From assembly GCA_948477625.1 (NCBI GenBank), contig CAOLNK010000014.1:1-6874 (forward strand): a stretch of 6,874 nt of DNA. The letters are read 5' to 3'. A model generated the notes under the pieces. That model saw only the letters and a list, made by a program, of their open reading frames with translations, searched no databases and was not told the DNA's origin. This DNA is from an uncultured Candidatus Saccharibacteria bacterium. Its GTDB lineage: Bacteria; Patescibacteriota; Saccharimonadia; Saccharimonadales; Saccharimonadaceae. Shown piece after piece: positions 1-5,206 of this stretch (position 1 is its first letter; each line of letters opens with the position of its first letter). Made by a program: the position numbers and the translations under genes.

Positions 1-276
1 ACACAAAGCATACTAAACATGACAGACTGACCTAGGAAAAGGGAGTGATGCTCCCTTTTCTAATACCCTCAGGTCCCGAAGCATGACGAGTTGGTAGCGT
101 AAGTACCGACCCCGAGGGAGGGACTGAAGCAGTAGGTAAAATTAGGTTTGTGACGTGAAACGGATTACGAATCGGCTAACTGGCGTACATCAAAATCCCC
201 GCGGTGAGCGTGCCGATAGGAATTCAGAACGGTGCACACGGATGTACTTTAAAATTGGAATGCAGTGAAGTATGCG

Positions 277-429
277 CTCCGGCTTCGGAGAAAGCCGGAG
301 GAATAGGCAGTCGGGAACGGGCGCGGCGTAGCCGCCCCTACCGACTGCCGTAAAGAGTCGGCGTGCCTTGCGCACGCCGACGATAGCCGTCTTCTTGCCT
401 TCCGGCAAGAAGACGCGAGCGAAGCTCGC
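277..429. repeat. Five back-to-back inverted repeats (hairpin array)
   Basis: Five hairpins follow each other with only 0-7 bases between them. The arms are 277-285/292-300 (9 bp), 306-314/341-349 (9 bp, with a second GC-rich stem 319-327/331-337 inside), 357-366/372-381 (10 bp), 389-399/404-414 (11 bp, 4-base loop) and 415-420/424-429 (6 bp, 3-base loop). All outer arms are perfectly complementary without G-U pairs, so the strand cannot be told from them. The arms differ in sequence, so this is not a tandem repeat. The segment is more GC-rich than the sequence around it. Confidence 0.75.
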
Positions 430-516
430 TGGTTGTGCAAAACTACCGTAAAATGAGTGACCGCAAGGGATTGACACAGCCCCTTGTTTGTGCGAGAATG
501 GGATTAGCTAGGTGAT

Positions 517-550
517 GTTATCGGCCTGTTTTACGACCGATAACTTTTTT
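517..550 (+). terminator. Intrinsic terminator of the structured RNA
   Basis: GTTATCGG (517-524) pairs perfectly with CCGATAAC (537-544) across a 12-base loop and is followed directly by six T on the plus strand. On the minus strand no T-run follows, so it should stop plus-strand transcription coming from the structured region. It overlaps the 3' end of the small minus-strand ORF 518-634, where the A-run reads as lysine codons. Confidence 0.6.
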
Positions 551-634
551 GTTCCGTTTCTTTTTGATAAAGCTAACTTGCACTTTTGGATTGAGTGTAG
601 CTTCAAGACGTAAACGTAAAAGTTGTACTACCAT
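518..634 (-). CDS. Small basic protein of 38 residues, unknown function
   Basis: An ORF of 38 codons plus TAA begins with ATG at 634 and is preceded by a full Shine-Dalgarno AAAGGAGG (640-647) at an ideal 5-base distance, the strongest ribosome binding site in the window. The product starts MVVQLLRLRLEATLNPKV and ends in a lysine/arginine-rich tail (KKKRNKK, then GRKTGR), so it is strongly basic and could bind nucleic acid. I do not recognise the family. No signal peptide or membrane segment is evident. I see no clear promoter on its strand; a TACAGA-like -10 near 685-695 has no good -35. The last codons coincide with the plus-strand terminator at 517-550, so part of its sequence is constrained by, or is a by-product of, that hairpin. 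It could be a real microprotein or a chance ORF with a lucky ribosome site. Confidence 0.5.
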   Translation of the reverse strand: MVVQLLRLRLEATLNPKVQVSFIKKKRNKKVIGRKTGR

Positions 635-639
635 AGTAA

Positions 640-647
640 CCTCCTTT
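640..647 (-). promoter_or_regulatory. Shine-Dalgarno of the 38-codon ORF
   Basis: AAAGGAGG on the minus strand, 5 bases before the ATG at 634. It is the main argument that 518-634 is translated, because it matches the 16S anti-SD almost completely. Confidence 0.6.
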
Positions 648-753
648 CTCCAGATGTTACTGATTTGAATGTCAAATTGCGGCCGCTCTGTACCTAGACT
701 AGCATATTTCGAATGGAATTACCAAGCACAAACGTTAACAATTTATAAAAAAT

Positions 754-1092
754 ATGAAAAGTACAATTTTGTTCAAGGATATGCTTGTTAATTCTTTGCG
801 TTTTGTGCTATACTCCGGGAATGGCAAAACGCGGGTGTTTGATTTCATACAATCGAGTGGCTTAGTATGGGAGGTAAAATGCCCATTCGTGAATAAAAGG
901 GACCGGATTGCAGTTTTGTTTCGTCATGCTACGCGCCAGTCGGAAAATGTGATTTTCGATTTGCGCAATCTTAAAACCACCGATAAACAAGTAATTCTTC
1001 ATTTGCAGAAATTGTTTAAGGTTTCTCGGCGAGTGCGAAAGTTAATAATAATTTGTAAGAATGGGGAACTGAAAACTTTCAAAAAGTCTTGA
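754..1092 (+). CDS. Putative CdiA-CT/BECR-type nuclease domain protein, start uncertain
   Basis: The longest reading frame gives 112 residues. From residue 28 on it has the look of a BECR-fold RNase domain as found in CdiA C-terminal toxins and small phage or Patescibacteria proteins: a strand with VWEVK (E40, K42), a helix with RHATRQSENV (R57, H58, Q62), the strand VIFDLRN, then a helix and RKLIIICKNGEL near the C-terminus. That assignment is by pattern only. Residues 1-27 do not fit, and the ATG at 754 has no ribosome site. A promoter at 785-814 lies inside the frame and would start transcription at 821, exactly on an ATG in another frame; adding one G in the GGG at 833-835 would join MAKRG to VFDFIQSSG. 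So the real gene probably begins at 821 and carries a frameshift (true, programmed or a sequence error), or starts at GTG 835. No immunity gene is seen. Confidence 0.6.
   Translation: MKSTILFKDMLVNSLRFVLYSGNGKTRVFDFIQSSGLVWEVKCPFVNKRDRIAVLFRHATRQSENVIFDLRNLKTTDKQVILHLQKLFKVSRRVRKLIIICKNGELKTFKKS
785..814 (+). promoter_or_regulatory. Promoter with extended -10 for the nuclease-like gene
   Basis: TTGTTA (785-790), an 18-base spacer, then TGC-TATACT (806-814). The seventh base after the -10 is 821, which is the A of an ATG, predicting a leaderless transcript. The same extended -10 type (TGCTATAAT) occurs before the genes starting at 3432 and 5186, which supports it as a real promoter of this organism although it lies inside the longest ORF. 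Confidence 0.6.
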
Positions 1093-1128
1093 CAGGGAAT
1101 CTAAAAAAGATTATATTTGAGTTAGATG

Positions 1129-1171
1129 AGGGCGACTTCGTTCTAACGGGAATGAGGCCAAGCCCTTTTTT
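1129..1171 (+). terminator. Possible terminator after the nuclease-like gene
   Basis: AGGGC (1129-1133) pairs with GCCCT (1162-1166), with weaker pairing possible inside the long loop, followed by a T-run at 1166-1171. It lies 36 bases after the 1092 stop, between convergent genes; the T-run touches the stop codon of the reverse transcriptase. The long loop keeps confidence low. No T-run follows on the minus strand, so the retroelement operon has no visible terminator here. Confidence 0.35.
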
Positions 1172-2378
1172 ATTTCTTTCGAGGATGCTGTTTGCAGTAC
1201 TCTTCTTCTGGTATCCAGTCAAATTCCCAGCCAAAAGTGTCAAAAACTTGTTTGAGAAATTTGCGACTGTTGATATGTTTCATATTACCCATGCGCGCGA
1301 CAAAGCCGTCGATATCGCCTTCGCCATTGGTGGCAAGTTTATAAGCGGCACGATAGCAGTTATTACGTACGCGTTTGCCGGGAATAATAAAGCGAGGATA
1401 AACTACGGCGCCAATAAAAGGAATACCTTTGTCAGCGGGTTGTTTATATTGTTTCTTGGGGTGTAGGGTGAGTTTGAGTTCGGTGCGGAGATATTTTTCA
1501 ATCACCTTCACATCGCGCAAAAGCTGCTCGCGTTTCTCCATGGGCACGAGGATGAAAAAGTCATCTACATAGCGTCCGTAGTGCTTATACCCGAGATCAA
1601 ATTGAACGTAACGGTCGAGCTGGTCGAGGAAAATATTTGATAAAAGTTGACTGGTGAGGTTTCCGATCACAATACCGCGGCCTTTGGGCTGGTTGAATAG
1701 ACTTTTGCTGGGCGGAAGTTGTTTCCAGTCGGAACGTTTACCACGGATGGCAATATCGCGCATAGGTTCGTCAAAAATTACTTCGTGCCAGAGATATTTG
1801 AGAGTGCCATAGAGACGCTCGCGGTCGTCGGGGTGGCAACGGATGCCATTCTCCTTGTCGGGACGAGTGTTATGATAGAATTGTTGTTCTAGCCCCCAGA
1901 GAATACGTTCATATAGCTTTTCGTGATTTAAACTCATAAAATACCCTTGAATGTCAAGCTTGACAGCGTAGGCGGGAATGGTGTAGTTTTGGGTAACTTG
2001 GCGGAGGTGATGGGCGAGGCGTTTCTGACCATAGAGTGTGCCTTTGCCCTTACGACAAGAGTAGGAATCGGGGATAAAACGACGGTCCCACCAATCGGCG
2101 CAGATATTATAGAGAAAATGATGCACGACGCGGTCGCGAAAGGGTGCAGCAACGATTTCGCGAATCACTGGGTCGCGTACGATGAAAGCCACGCCGCGGC
2201 TGGGTTTGTAATAGCGGCGCATAATGCTGTCGCGCAGGTCGATAGTATCTTCCATGGCATTGAGCTCGTAGCGGTGTTCGTCCACGGTATGGCGTTTGCC
2301 TTTGCGCGCAGTATCATAGGCTACCCAAAGTTCGCGTAAGAGAAATCGGGCAAAGCGCGTGTCGTCGTAACTAGCCAT
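1170..2378 (-). CDS. DGR-type reverse transcriptase
   Basis: RNA-directed DNA polymerase of 402 residues. Visible in order: FIVRDPVIREI and FRDRVVHH (residues 65-87), DSYSCRKGKGT (104-114), the first catalytic aspartate in VKLDIQGYF (D142), IGNLTSQ (238-244) where group II intron enzymes carry QG-type motifs, the catalytic RYVDD (D272, D273) and IPFIGAVVYP further on. IGNLTSQ with a compact protein lacking maturase or endonuclease domains is typical of DGR enzymes, which copy a template-repeat RNA with errors at adenines and rewrite a variable repeat in a target gene. About 75 residues (roughly 160-235) separate the first aspartate from IGNLTSQ. I take ATG 2378 rather than the upstream ATG at 2444 because it overlaps the preceding stop (ATGGCTAG) as in a coupled operon and the extra 22 residues lie inside the upstream gene. 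A template repeat and target were not found. A non-DGR relative of this RT group remains possible. Confidence 0.88.
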   Translation of the reverse strand: MASYDDTRFARFLLRELWVAYDTARKGKRHTVDEHRYELNAMEDTIDLRDSIMRRYYKPSRGVAFIVRDPVIREIVAAPFRDRVVHHFLYNICADWWDRRFIPDSYSCRKGKGTLYGQKRLAHHLRQVTQNYTIPAYAVKLDIQGYFMSLNHEKLYERILWGLEQQFYHNTRPDKENGIRCHPDDRERLYGTLKYLWHEVIFDEPMRDIAIRGKRSDWKQLPPSKSLFNQPKGRGIVIGNLTSQLLSNIFLDQLDRYVQFDLGYKHYGRYVDDFFILVPMEKREQLLRDVKVIEKYLRTELKLTLHPKKQYKQPADKGIPFIGAVVYPRFIIPGKRVRNNCYRAAYKLATNGEGDIDGFVARMGNMKHINSRKFLKQVFDTFGWEFDWIPEEEYCKQHPRKK

Positions 2379-3366
2379 TGTCAGCGGCTTTCTGTTGATC
2401 TTTGCGACGTTGTTTGGCAAATTCGCGTGCCGAAATGCGCTCAATCTCTACTAATCTTTCCAAAATGTCACAGAGTTCGCGGTGGTGAATTAGGCGAAGG
2501 TTTTCAATGTTGGCCAGATTATTGCGTAAATTACGAGTATAAAGTAGGAGATTAAGTAGATTTTGGGCCTGGGTAGATTGTGGTTTAGAGTTTTGCCCAG
2601 TAGAAGAATAAGTGGCTGCGGCTGGTTGGTGCACAATGCCAGAGCTAGGTTTGGCATTGGCGAAGTTGAGATAACTCACTAGCATTTCGTTGGTATCCAA
2701 AATCATAGGGCGAACGAGGGTTTCGCGAGCCAGGGTATCAGAAATCCGCTTACAATTATGGTAGAGCAGGCGATTCATCTCCAAAATTAGAGTATAGAGT
2801 TCGGGAATGGGCGAAGCGGGAAGAATAATTGAAGTAATACGCTCAATATCCTGATGTGAGCGGTCGCGGAGTTTAGCGATTTGTTCGTCGTTGTAGACTT
2901 TGGGTAGTTTATAAAAATGAAGCTCATCAGTACTGAGCTTGCGGTCGGGGAAGATATTGATTTCGGCAAGTTGGAGTTCTAGTTGTTCGATAGCACGAAT
3001 TGATACAACGCCGTCTTCGGAGCGAGAATAATCATCGCTATCGTTTTTAACGCTATAACGGCGATGAATGCGGTCGGCAATAGTGAGGGTATAAAAAAGT
3101 ACCGAGCGCCCTGCGATTTTAGAAAAATTATCGGTAGAATCGAACACGAGCAAATGATGGTCGTTGGTTTGCTCGAATTCCATCACTTTGGCTTTGATAA
3201 CACGTTGGCGTTGACGCAGTGCTTGACGAGCAGCGCGAGCGGCAGCTTTGCTGGTGGAAGATGGAGGGTCTTGTTGGATTTTCTTGAGGATAATTTCGAG
3301 TTGATGAAGGTCAAGGTCGGCGTATTTGTCAATTTCTGCAGTCTTAATCGACGGTGGTTTAGTCAT
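2371..3366 (-). CDS. Avd-like four-helix protein with long N-terminal extension
   Basis: A 331-residue cytoplasmic protein, first gene of the retroelement operon; its TAG overlaps the RT start by 8 nt. The C-terminal part (about 188-317) follows the helix pattern of the DGR accessory protein Avd: helices starting PELYTLILEMNRLLYHN and ending SYLNFANAK (188-239), then QNLLNLLLYTRNLRNNL through LCDILERLVEIERIS (268-312). Avd is a basic four-helix bundle, usually about 120 residues, that binds the RT and template RNA. Here a Pro/Ser/Thr/Gln-rich linker (about 239-267) splits the bundle and an unrecognised domain of about 185 residues precedes it, including an Ala/Arg/Gln-rich helix (40-60) and a segment 70-105 rich in beta-forming residues. 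The Avd assignment is inference from pattern and from the RT neighbour. The start is supported by a -10 box that places transcription on its ATG. Confidence 0.65.
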   Translation of the reverse strand: MTKPPSIKTAEIDKYADLDLHQLEIILKKIQQDPPSSTSKAAARAARQALRQRQRVIKAKVMEFEQTNDHHLLVFDSTDNFSKIAGRSVLFYTLTIADRIHRRYSVKNDSDDYSRSEDGVVSIRAIEQLELQLAEINIFPDRKLSTDELHFYKLPKVYNDEQIAKLRDRSHQDIERITSIILPASPIPELYTLILEMNRLLYHNCKRISDTLARETLVRPMILDTNEMLVSYLNFANAKPSSGIVHQPAAATYSSTGQNSKPQSTQAQNLLNLLLYTRNLRNNLANIENLRLIHHRELCDILERLVEIERISAREFAKQRRKDQQKAADNG

Positions 3367-3372
3367 AAGAAC

Positions 3373-3378
3373 ATTATA
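3373..3378 (-). promoter_or_regulatory. -10 box of the retroelement operon (leaderless)
   Basis: TATAAT on the minus strand, with 6 bases to the ATG at 3366. The seventh base after the box is the A of the ATG, so the message is predicted to be leaderless; no Shine-Dalgarno is present or possible. The -35 is weak (T-rich). It lies back to back with the plus-strand promoter at 3385-3414. Confidence 0.6.
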
Positions 3379-3384
3379 TCCTAT

Positions 3385-3414
3385 TTGTTGTAAAAATAAA
3401 ACTTATGCTATAAT
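3385..3414 (+). promoter_or_regulatory. Promoter of the DUF5663-like gene
   Basis: TTGTTG (3385-3390), an 18-base spacer and an extended -10 TGCTATAAT (3406-3414). Predicted start at about 3421, giving an 11-base leader that begins with the Shine-Dalgarno AAGGAG (3421-3426), 5 bases before ATG 3432. Divergent from the retroelement promoter, with the two -10 boxes about 30 bases apart. Confidence 0.7.
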
Positions 3415-3431
3415 GAGGGTAAGGAGAAAAT

Positions 3432-3725
3432 ATGGCACTGATTGACGAACAATTTATGGCAGAAGTGGGTTTGGGGGAGATGCCAGCGGCAGAAAAGCAG
3501 GCCTTTATGGAACAAGCTACGGAAGAGTTAGAAGTGCGTGTAGGGCGTCAGATTAGCGCAGGATTGTCTTTGGAGCAGATGCGAGAGTTTGAACAGATTG
3601 AGGATAGCGCTGAGATTACGAGGTGGCTCAATCAAAATGTGCCGAATTTTCGGGAAGAAGTGATGAACGTACTGATGAATTTTAAGCAAGAATTGATGCA
3701 GAATCGCCAGCAGATTCTGGCTTAA
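3432..3725 (+). CDS. DUF5663-like small acidic protein
   Basis: A 97-residue protein with its own promoter and a good ribosome site (AAGGAG at 3421-3426). It begins with ALIDEQFMAEVGLGEMP, continues with an acidic helix QATEELEVRVGRQIS, then GLSLEQMREFEQIED and a helix WLNQNVPNFREEVMNVL. This order (short helix, GLG turn, ELE-RVG helix, E-F-E, WL--NVP) resembles DUF5663, small uncharacterised proteins common in Patescibacteria. It is predicted helical and soluble, without signal peptide or membrane segment. Function unknown. It stands alone between the divergent retroelement operon and convergent fmt, so the context suggests no pathway; it is probably a host gene rather than part of the retroelement. 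Confidence 0.75.
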   Translation: MALIDEQFMAEVGLGEMPAAEKQAFMEQATEELEVRVGRQISAGLSLEQMREFEQIEDSAEITRWLNQNVPNFREEVMNVLMNFKQELMQNRQQILA

Positions 3726-3748
3726 CCTTGACAAAACAAAATACTTGT

Positions 3749-3770
3749 GCCCCTATAGAGGTATAGGGGC
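3749..3770. terminator. Hairpin between convergent genes, probable bidirectional terminator
   Basis: GCCCCTAT (3749-3756) and ATAGGGGC (3763-3770) form a perfect 8-bp stem with a 6-base loop, between the stop at 3725 and the fmt stop at 3803. The T-tracts are imperfect: TCTTGG on the plus strand, and on the minus strand a T-rich stretch about 6-15 bases after the stem, so it fits better as the end of the priA-def-fmt operon. A separate palindrome GGAGCTCC lies at 3775-3782. Confidence 0.5.
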
Positions 3771-3802
3771 TCTTGGAGCTCCATCTTGGCATGTTCTTGA
3801 GT

Positions 3803-4618
3803 TTATTTAGCGTAGCCATTCATGAAGGAAACAGCGTCCATGGGTTTTTTGCCCTCGGGTTGTAGGCGGTCGATGGCGACAAAATTACGGTCAGTGCATT
3901 TTAGCATGAGTGGGGTGCTGAGTTCGGGCGCAAGGGAAGGATCGCAGATGATGTCGTTGGTATTGACGATGTGGGCGGATAAAATAATGCAGGTTTTGCC
4001 GTAAAATTCGTATTTGGGCTTAGGAAAGCCTTGATAGGCCACAATTTGGCGAAAAATCTCGGTGGCGGTGTGGTTTTCGGGATGGAGAAGAGAATCGCTT
4101 TTGCTGAGTTTAGTAGTAAAGGTAGCCTGAGTGTTGTCTTGGGGGGTGGGAGCCATAGAGCGAATTTGGTCGAGATTATCTACTAACCATTTGGCGCCAG
4201 CGGTGGCGAGGGCGCGGTAGATTTCGGTTTTATCTAGTGAAAGGTGAGTGAGAGTAGCCTGGTGATAAATCGGGCCGGCGTCCATGGCCTTGACGAGGCG
4301 CATAATAGAATAGCTAAAATCGGTGTCGCCAGCGAGAATGGCGGACTCGATTGGTGAAGCGCCACGATAATGGGGTAGTTTAGAGGGATGGAGATTGAGG
4401 ATACCTTCGGGCGCAAAGGCCTCTAGGACATCACTTTTTATCATCACGCCAAAAGAGGCGAGAATACCAAAAGCGTCGGGATGTTGTCTCTTGAGGGAAA
4501 CGGCGGTGACGAGGTCGTCCTTAGTGCGAGCATGAAAAATGATTTCACAGTGTTGTTGAAGCACGGCAAGAGTAAAATCGGCCAAGGGGCCATTGCCAAA
4601 GAAAATAATTTTATTCAT
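3803..4618 (-). CDS. fmt: Methionyl-tRNA formyltransferase
   Basis: Transfers a formyl group from 10-formyl-tetrahydrofolate to Met on initiator tRNA. The 271-residue product has the formyltransferase fold with the catalytic asparagine and histidine in GILNLHPSKLPHYRGASP (N75, H77) and the catalytic aspartate in MDAGPIY (D113). The C-terminal tRNA-binding domain starts near TTKLSKSDSLLHPENH and ends with LQPEGKKPMDAVSFMNGYAK. It is shorter than the 315-residue E. coli enzyme; about 30 residues are missing before the active site, as expected for a reduced genome. I chose ATG 4618, which gives the usual MNKIIFFGNG N-terminus; an in-frame ATG at 4744 would add 42 low-complexity residues lying antisense-like within def. 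Its start overlaps the def stop by 8 nt (ATGAATAA), so it is translationally coupled to def. Confidence 0.95.
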   Translation of the reverse strand: MNKIIFFGNGPLADFTLAVLQQHCEIIFHARTKDDLVTAVSLKRQHPDAFGILASFGVMIKSDVLEAFAPEGILNLHPSKLPHYRGASPIESAILAGDTDFSYSIMRLVKAMDAGPIYHQATLTHLSLDKTEIYRALATAGAKWLVDNLDQIRSMAPTPQDNTQATFTTKLSKSDSLLHPENHTATEIFRQIVAYQGFPKPKYEFYGKTCIILSAHIVNTNDIICDPSLAPELSTPLMLKCTDRNFVAIDRLQPEGKKPMDAVSFMNGYAK

Positions 4619-5186
4619 CGGGGAAAAGGTCGGTGTTATCTTTGATTTCGGTGTCGTAATCGACGGGTTGCAGGTCGCCTTTGTCGTCGAGGCGGTAAAA
4701 AGCGTCTTGGTCGTCCTTGATATGATCAATGAAGAGAACGCCATTCAAATGGTCGATTTCATGCATGAGGGTGCGAGCGAGGTAGCCATCAGCTTTGAGG
4801 CGGACTTCAGTACCGTCTTCGAGCATGGCTTTGACCTTTACCTTGTGAGGGCGACCAACCAGGCCATAAATCTCAGGAACAGAGAGGCATCCCTCATGTT
4901 CTTTGATGACTTTGCCGTCAGTTTTGATAACTTCAGGATTGATGAGGGCGGTGAAGGAGTTGTTTTTCTTATCATCAAAATCATCGCGCACGATAATGAT
5001 GCGCTGGTTTACGCCCATCTGGGGGGCAGCCATAGCAGCGGAAAGCTCAAAGGGGTGTGCCTTTTCCCAGTCTAGCGACAAGCGCACCATATCGGCAATA
5101 ATCTCCCGAGTTTCATCGGTAATTTGGCTGACTTTGGTTGACCTTTGTCGCAGGCGCGGGTCGGGCGTAGTGATGATTTCTCTCAT
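4611..5186 (-). CDS. def: Peptide deformylase
   Basis: Metal-dependent hydrolase that removes the formyl group from new proteins. The 191-residue protein has the metal-binding motifs EGCLS (C100) and HEIDH (H142, E143, H146). Motif 1 reads SAAMAAPQ (49-56) instead of GxGxAAPQ: both glycines are replaced while the AAPQ with the active-site glutamine (Q56) is kept. After residue 155 there is an acidic tail ending DNTDLFPDE. It follows priA by 20 bases and overlaps fmt by 8 nt. An extended -10 sits just before the gene, so it can be transcribed apart from priA, on a message with almost no leader; there is no Shine-Dalgarno. Confidence 0.96.
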   Translation of the reverse strand: MREIITTPDPRLRQRSTKVSQITDETREIIADMVRLSLDWEKAHPFELSAAMAAPQMGVNQRIIIVRDDFDDKKNNSFTALINPEVIKTDGKVIKEHEGCLSVPEIYGLVGRPHKVKVKAMLEDGTEVRLKADGYLARTLMHEIDHLNGVLFIDHIKDDQDAFYRLDDKGDLQPVDYDTEIKDNTDLFPDE

Positions 5187-5194
5187 ATTTATAT

Positions 5195-5203
5195 ATTATA
5201 GCA
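5195..5203 (-). promoter_or_regulatory. Extended -10 promoter of def-fmt
   Basis: TGC-TATAAT on the minus strand, between the priA stop (5207-5209) and the def ATG (5186), 8 bases before that ATG. Transcription would begin 0-2 bases before the ATG. No good -35 is visible, as is common for extended -10 promoters. Confidence 0.65.
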
Positions 5204-5206
5204 TAG

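Larger units (their letters stand above)
29..550 (+). ncRNA. Candidate structured RNA of unknown class
   Basis: No convincing protein gene lies in the first 517 bases, but the stretch is packed with complementary segments. Visible pairings: 29-33 with 71-75 enclosing 37-45 with 51-59; 90-96 with 104-110; 185-191 with 241-247, with 209-212 and 237-240 able to pair inside it; five consecutive hairpins from 277 to 429; 464-469 with 481-486; and a terminator-like hairpin at 517-544 followed by six T. The 90-96/104-110 stem contains a T-G pair that would be an A-C mismatch in the other strand, and the T-run terminator also reads plus, so I favour the plus strand. Against that, the 389-414 loop is GGAA (GNRA) only on the minus strand. 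It did not match what I know of RNase P, tmRNA, SRP, rRNA or group I/II intron cores. The 5' end may lie left of the window. The strand and class are inference. Confidence 0.5.

Noticed and set aside
190..477. Minus-strand ORF of 95 codons across the hairpin array
   Set aside because: Its sequence is dictated by the inverted repeats, it has no ribosome site or promoter, and its composition (Arg/Pro/Ser/Phe-rich) is unlike the real genes here.
29..550. Group II intron RNA belonging to the nearby reverse transcriptase
   Set aside because: No domain V-like hairpin or GTGCG-type 5' end was found, the favoured RNA strand is opposite to the RT gene, and the RT lacks maturase and endonuclease domains.
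680..687. GCGGCCGC palindrome (NotI site), possible cloning remnant
   Set aside because: No adjoining vector-like sequence; a single 8-base palindrome can occur by chance.
1089..1466. Plus-strand ORF of 125 codons
   Set aside because: Lies antisense to the conserved C-terminal part of the reverse transcriptase, without ribosome site or recognisable domain.
2379..2444. Upstream in-frame ATG at 2444 for the reverse transcriptase
   Set aside because: The 22 extra residues overlap the coding end of the Avd-like gene and do not resemble RT N-termini; ATG 2378 gives a normal coupled overlap.
3728..3756. TTGACA followed by CCTATA at 18 bases, a possible promoter
   Set aside because: It would fire into the hairpin at 3749-3770 and the 3' end of convergent fmt, with no gene or RNA to serve.
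4593..5075. Plus-strand ORF of 160 codons opposite def
   Set aside because: Antisense shadow of def and the start of fmt, whose motifs are unmistakable on the minus strand.
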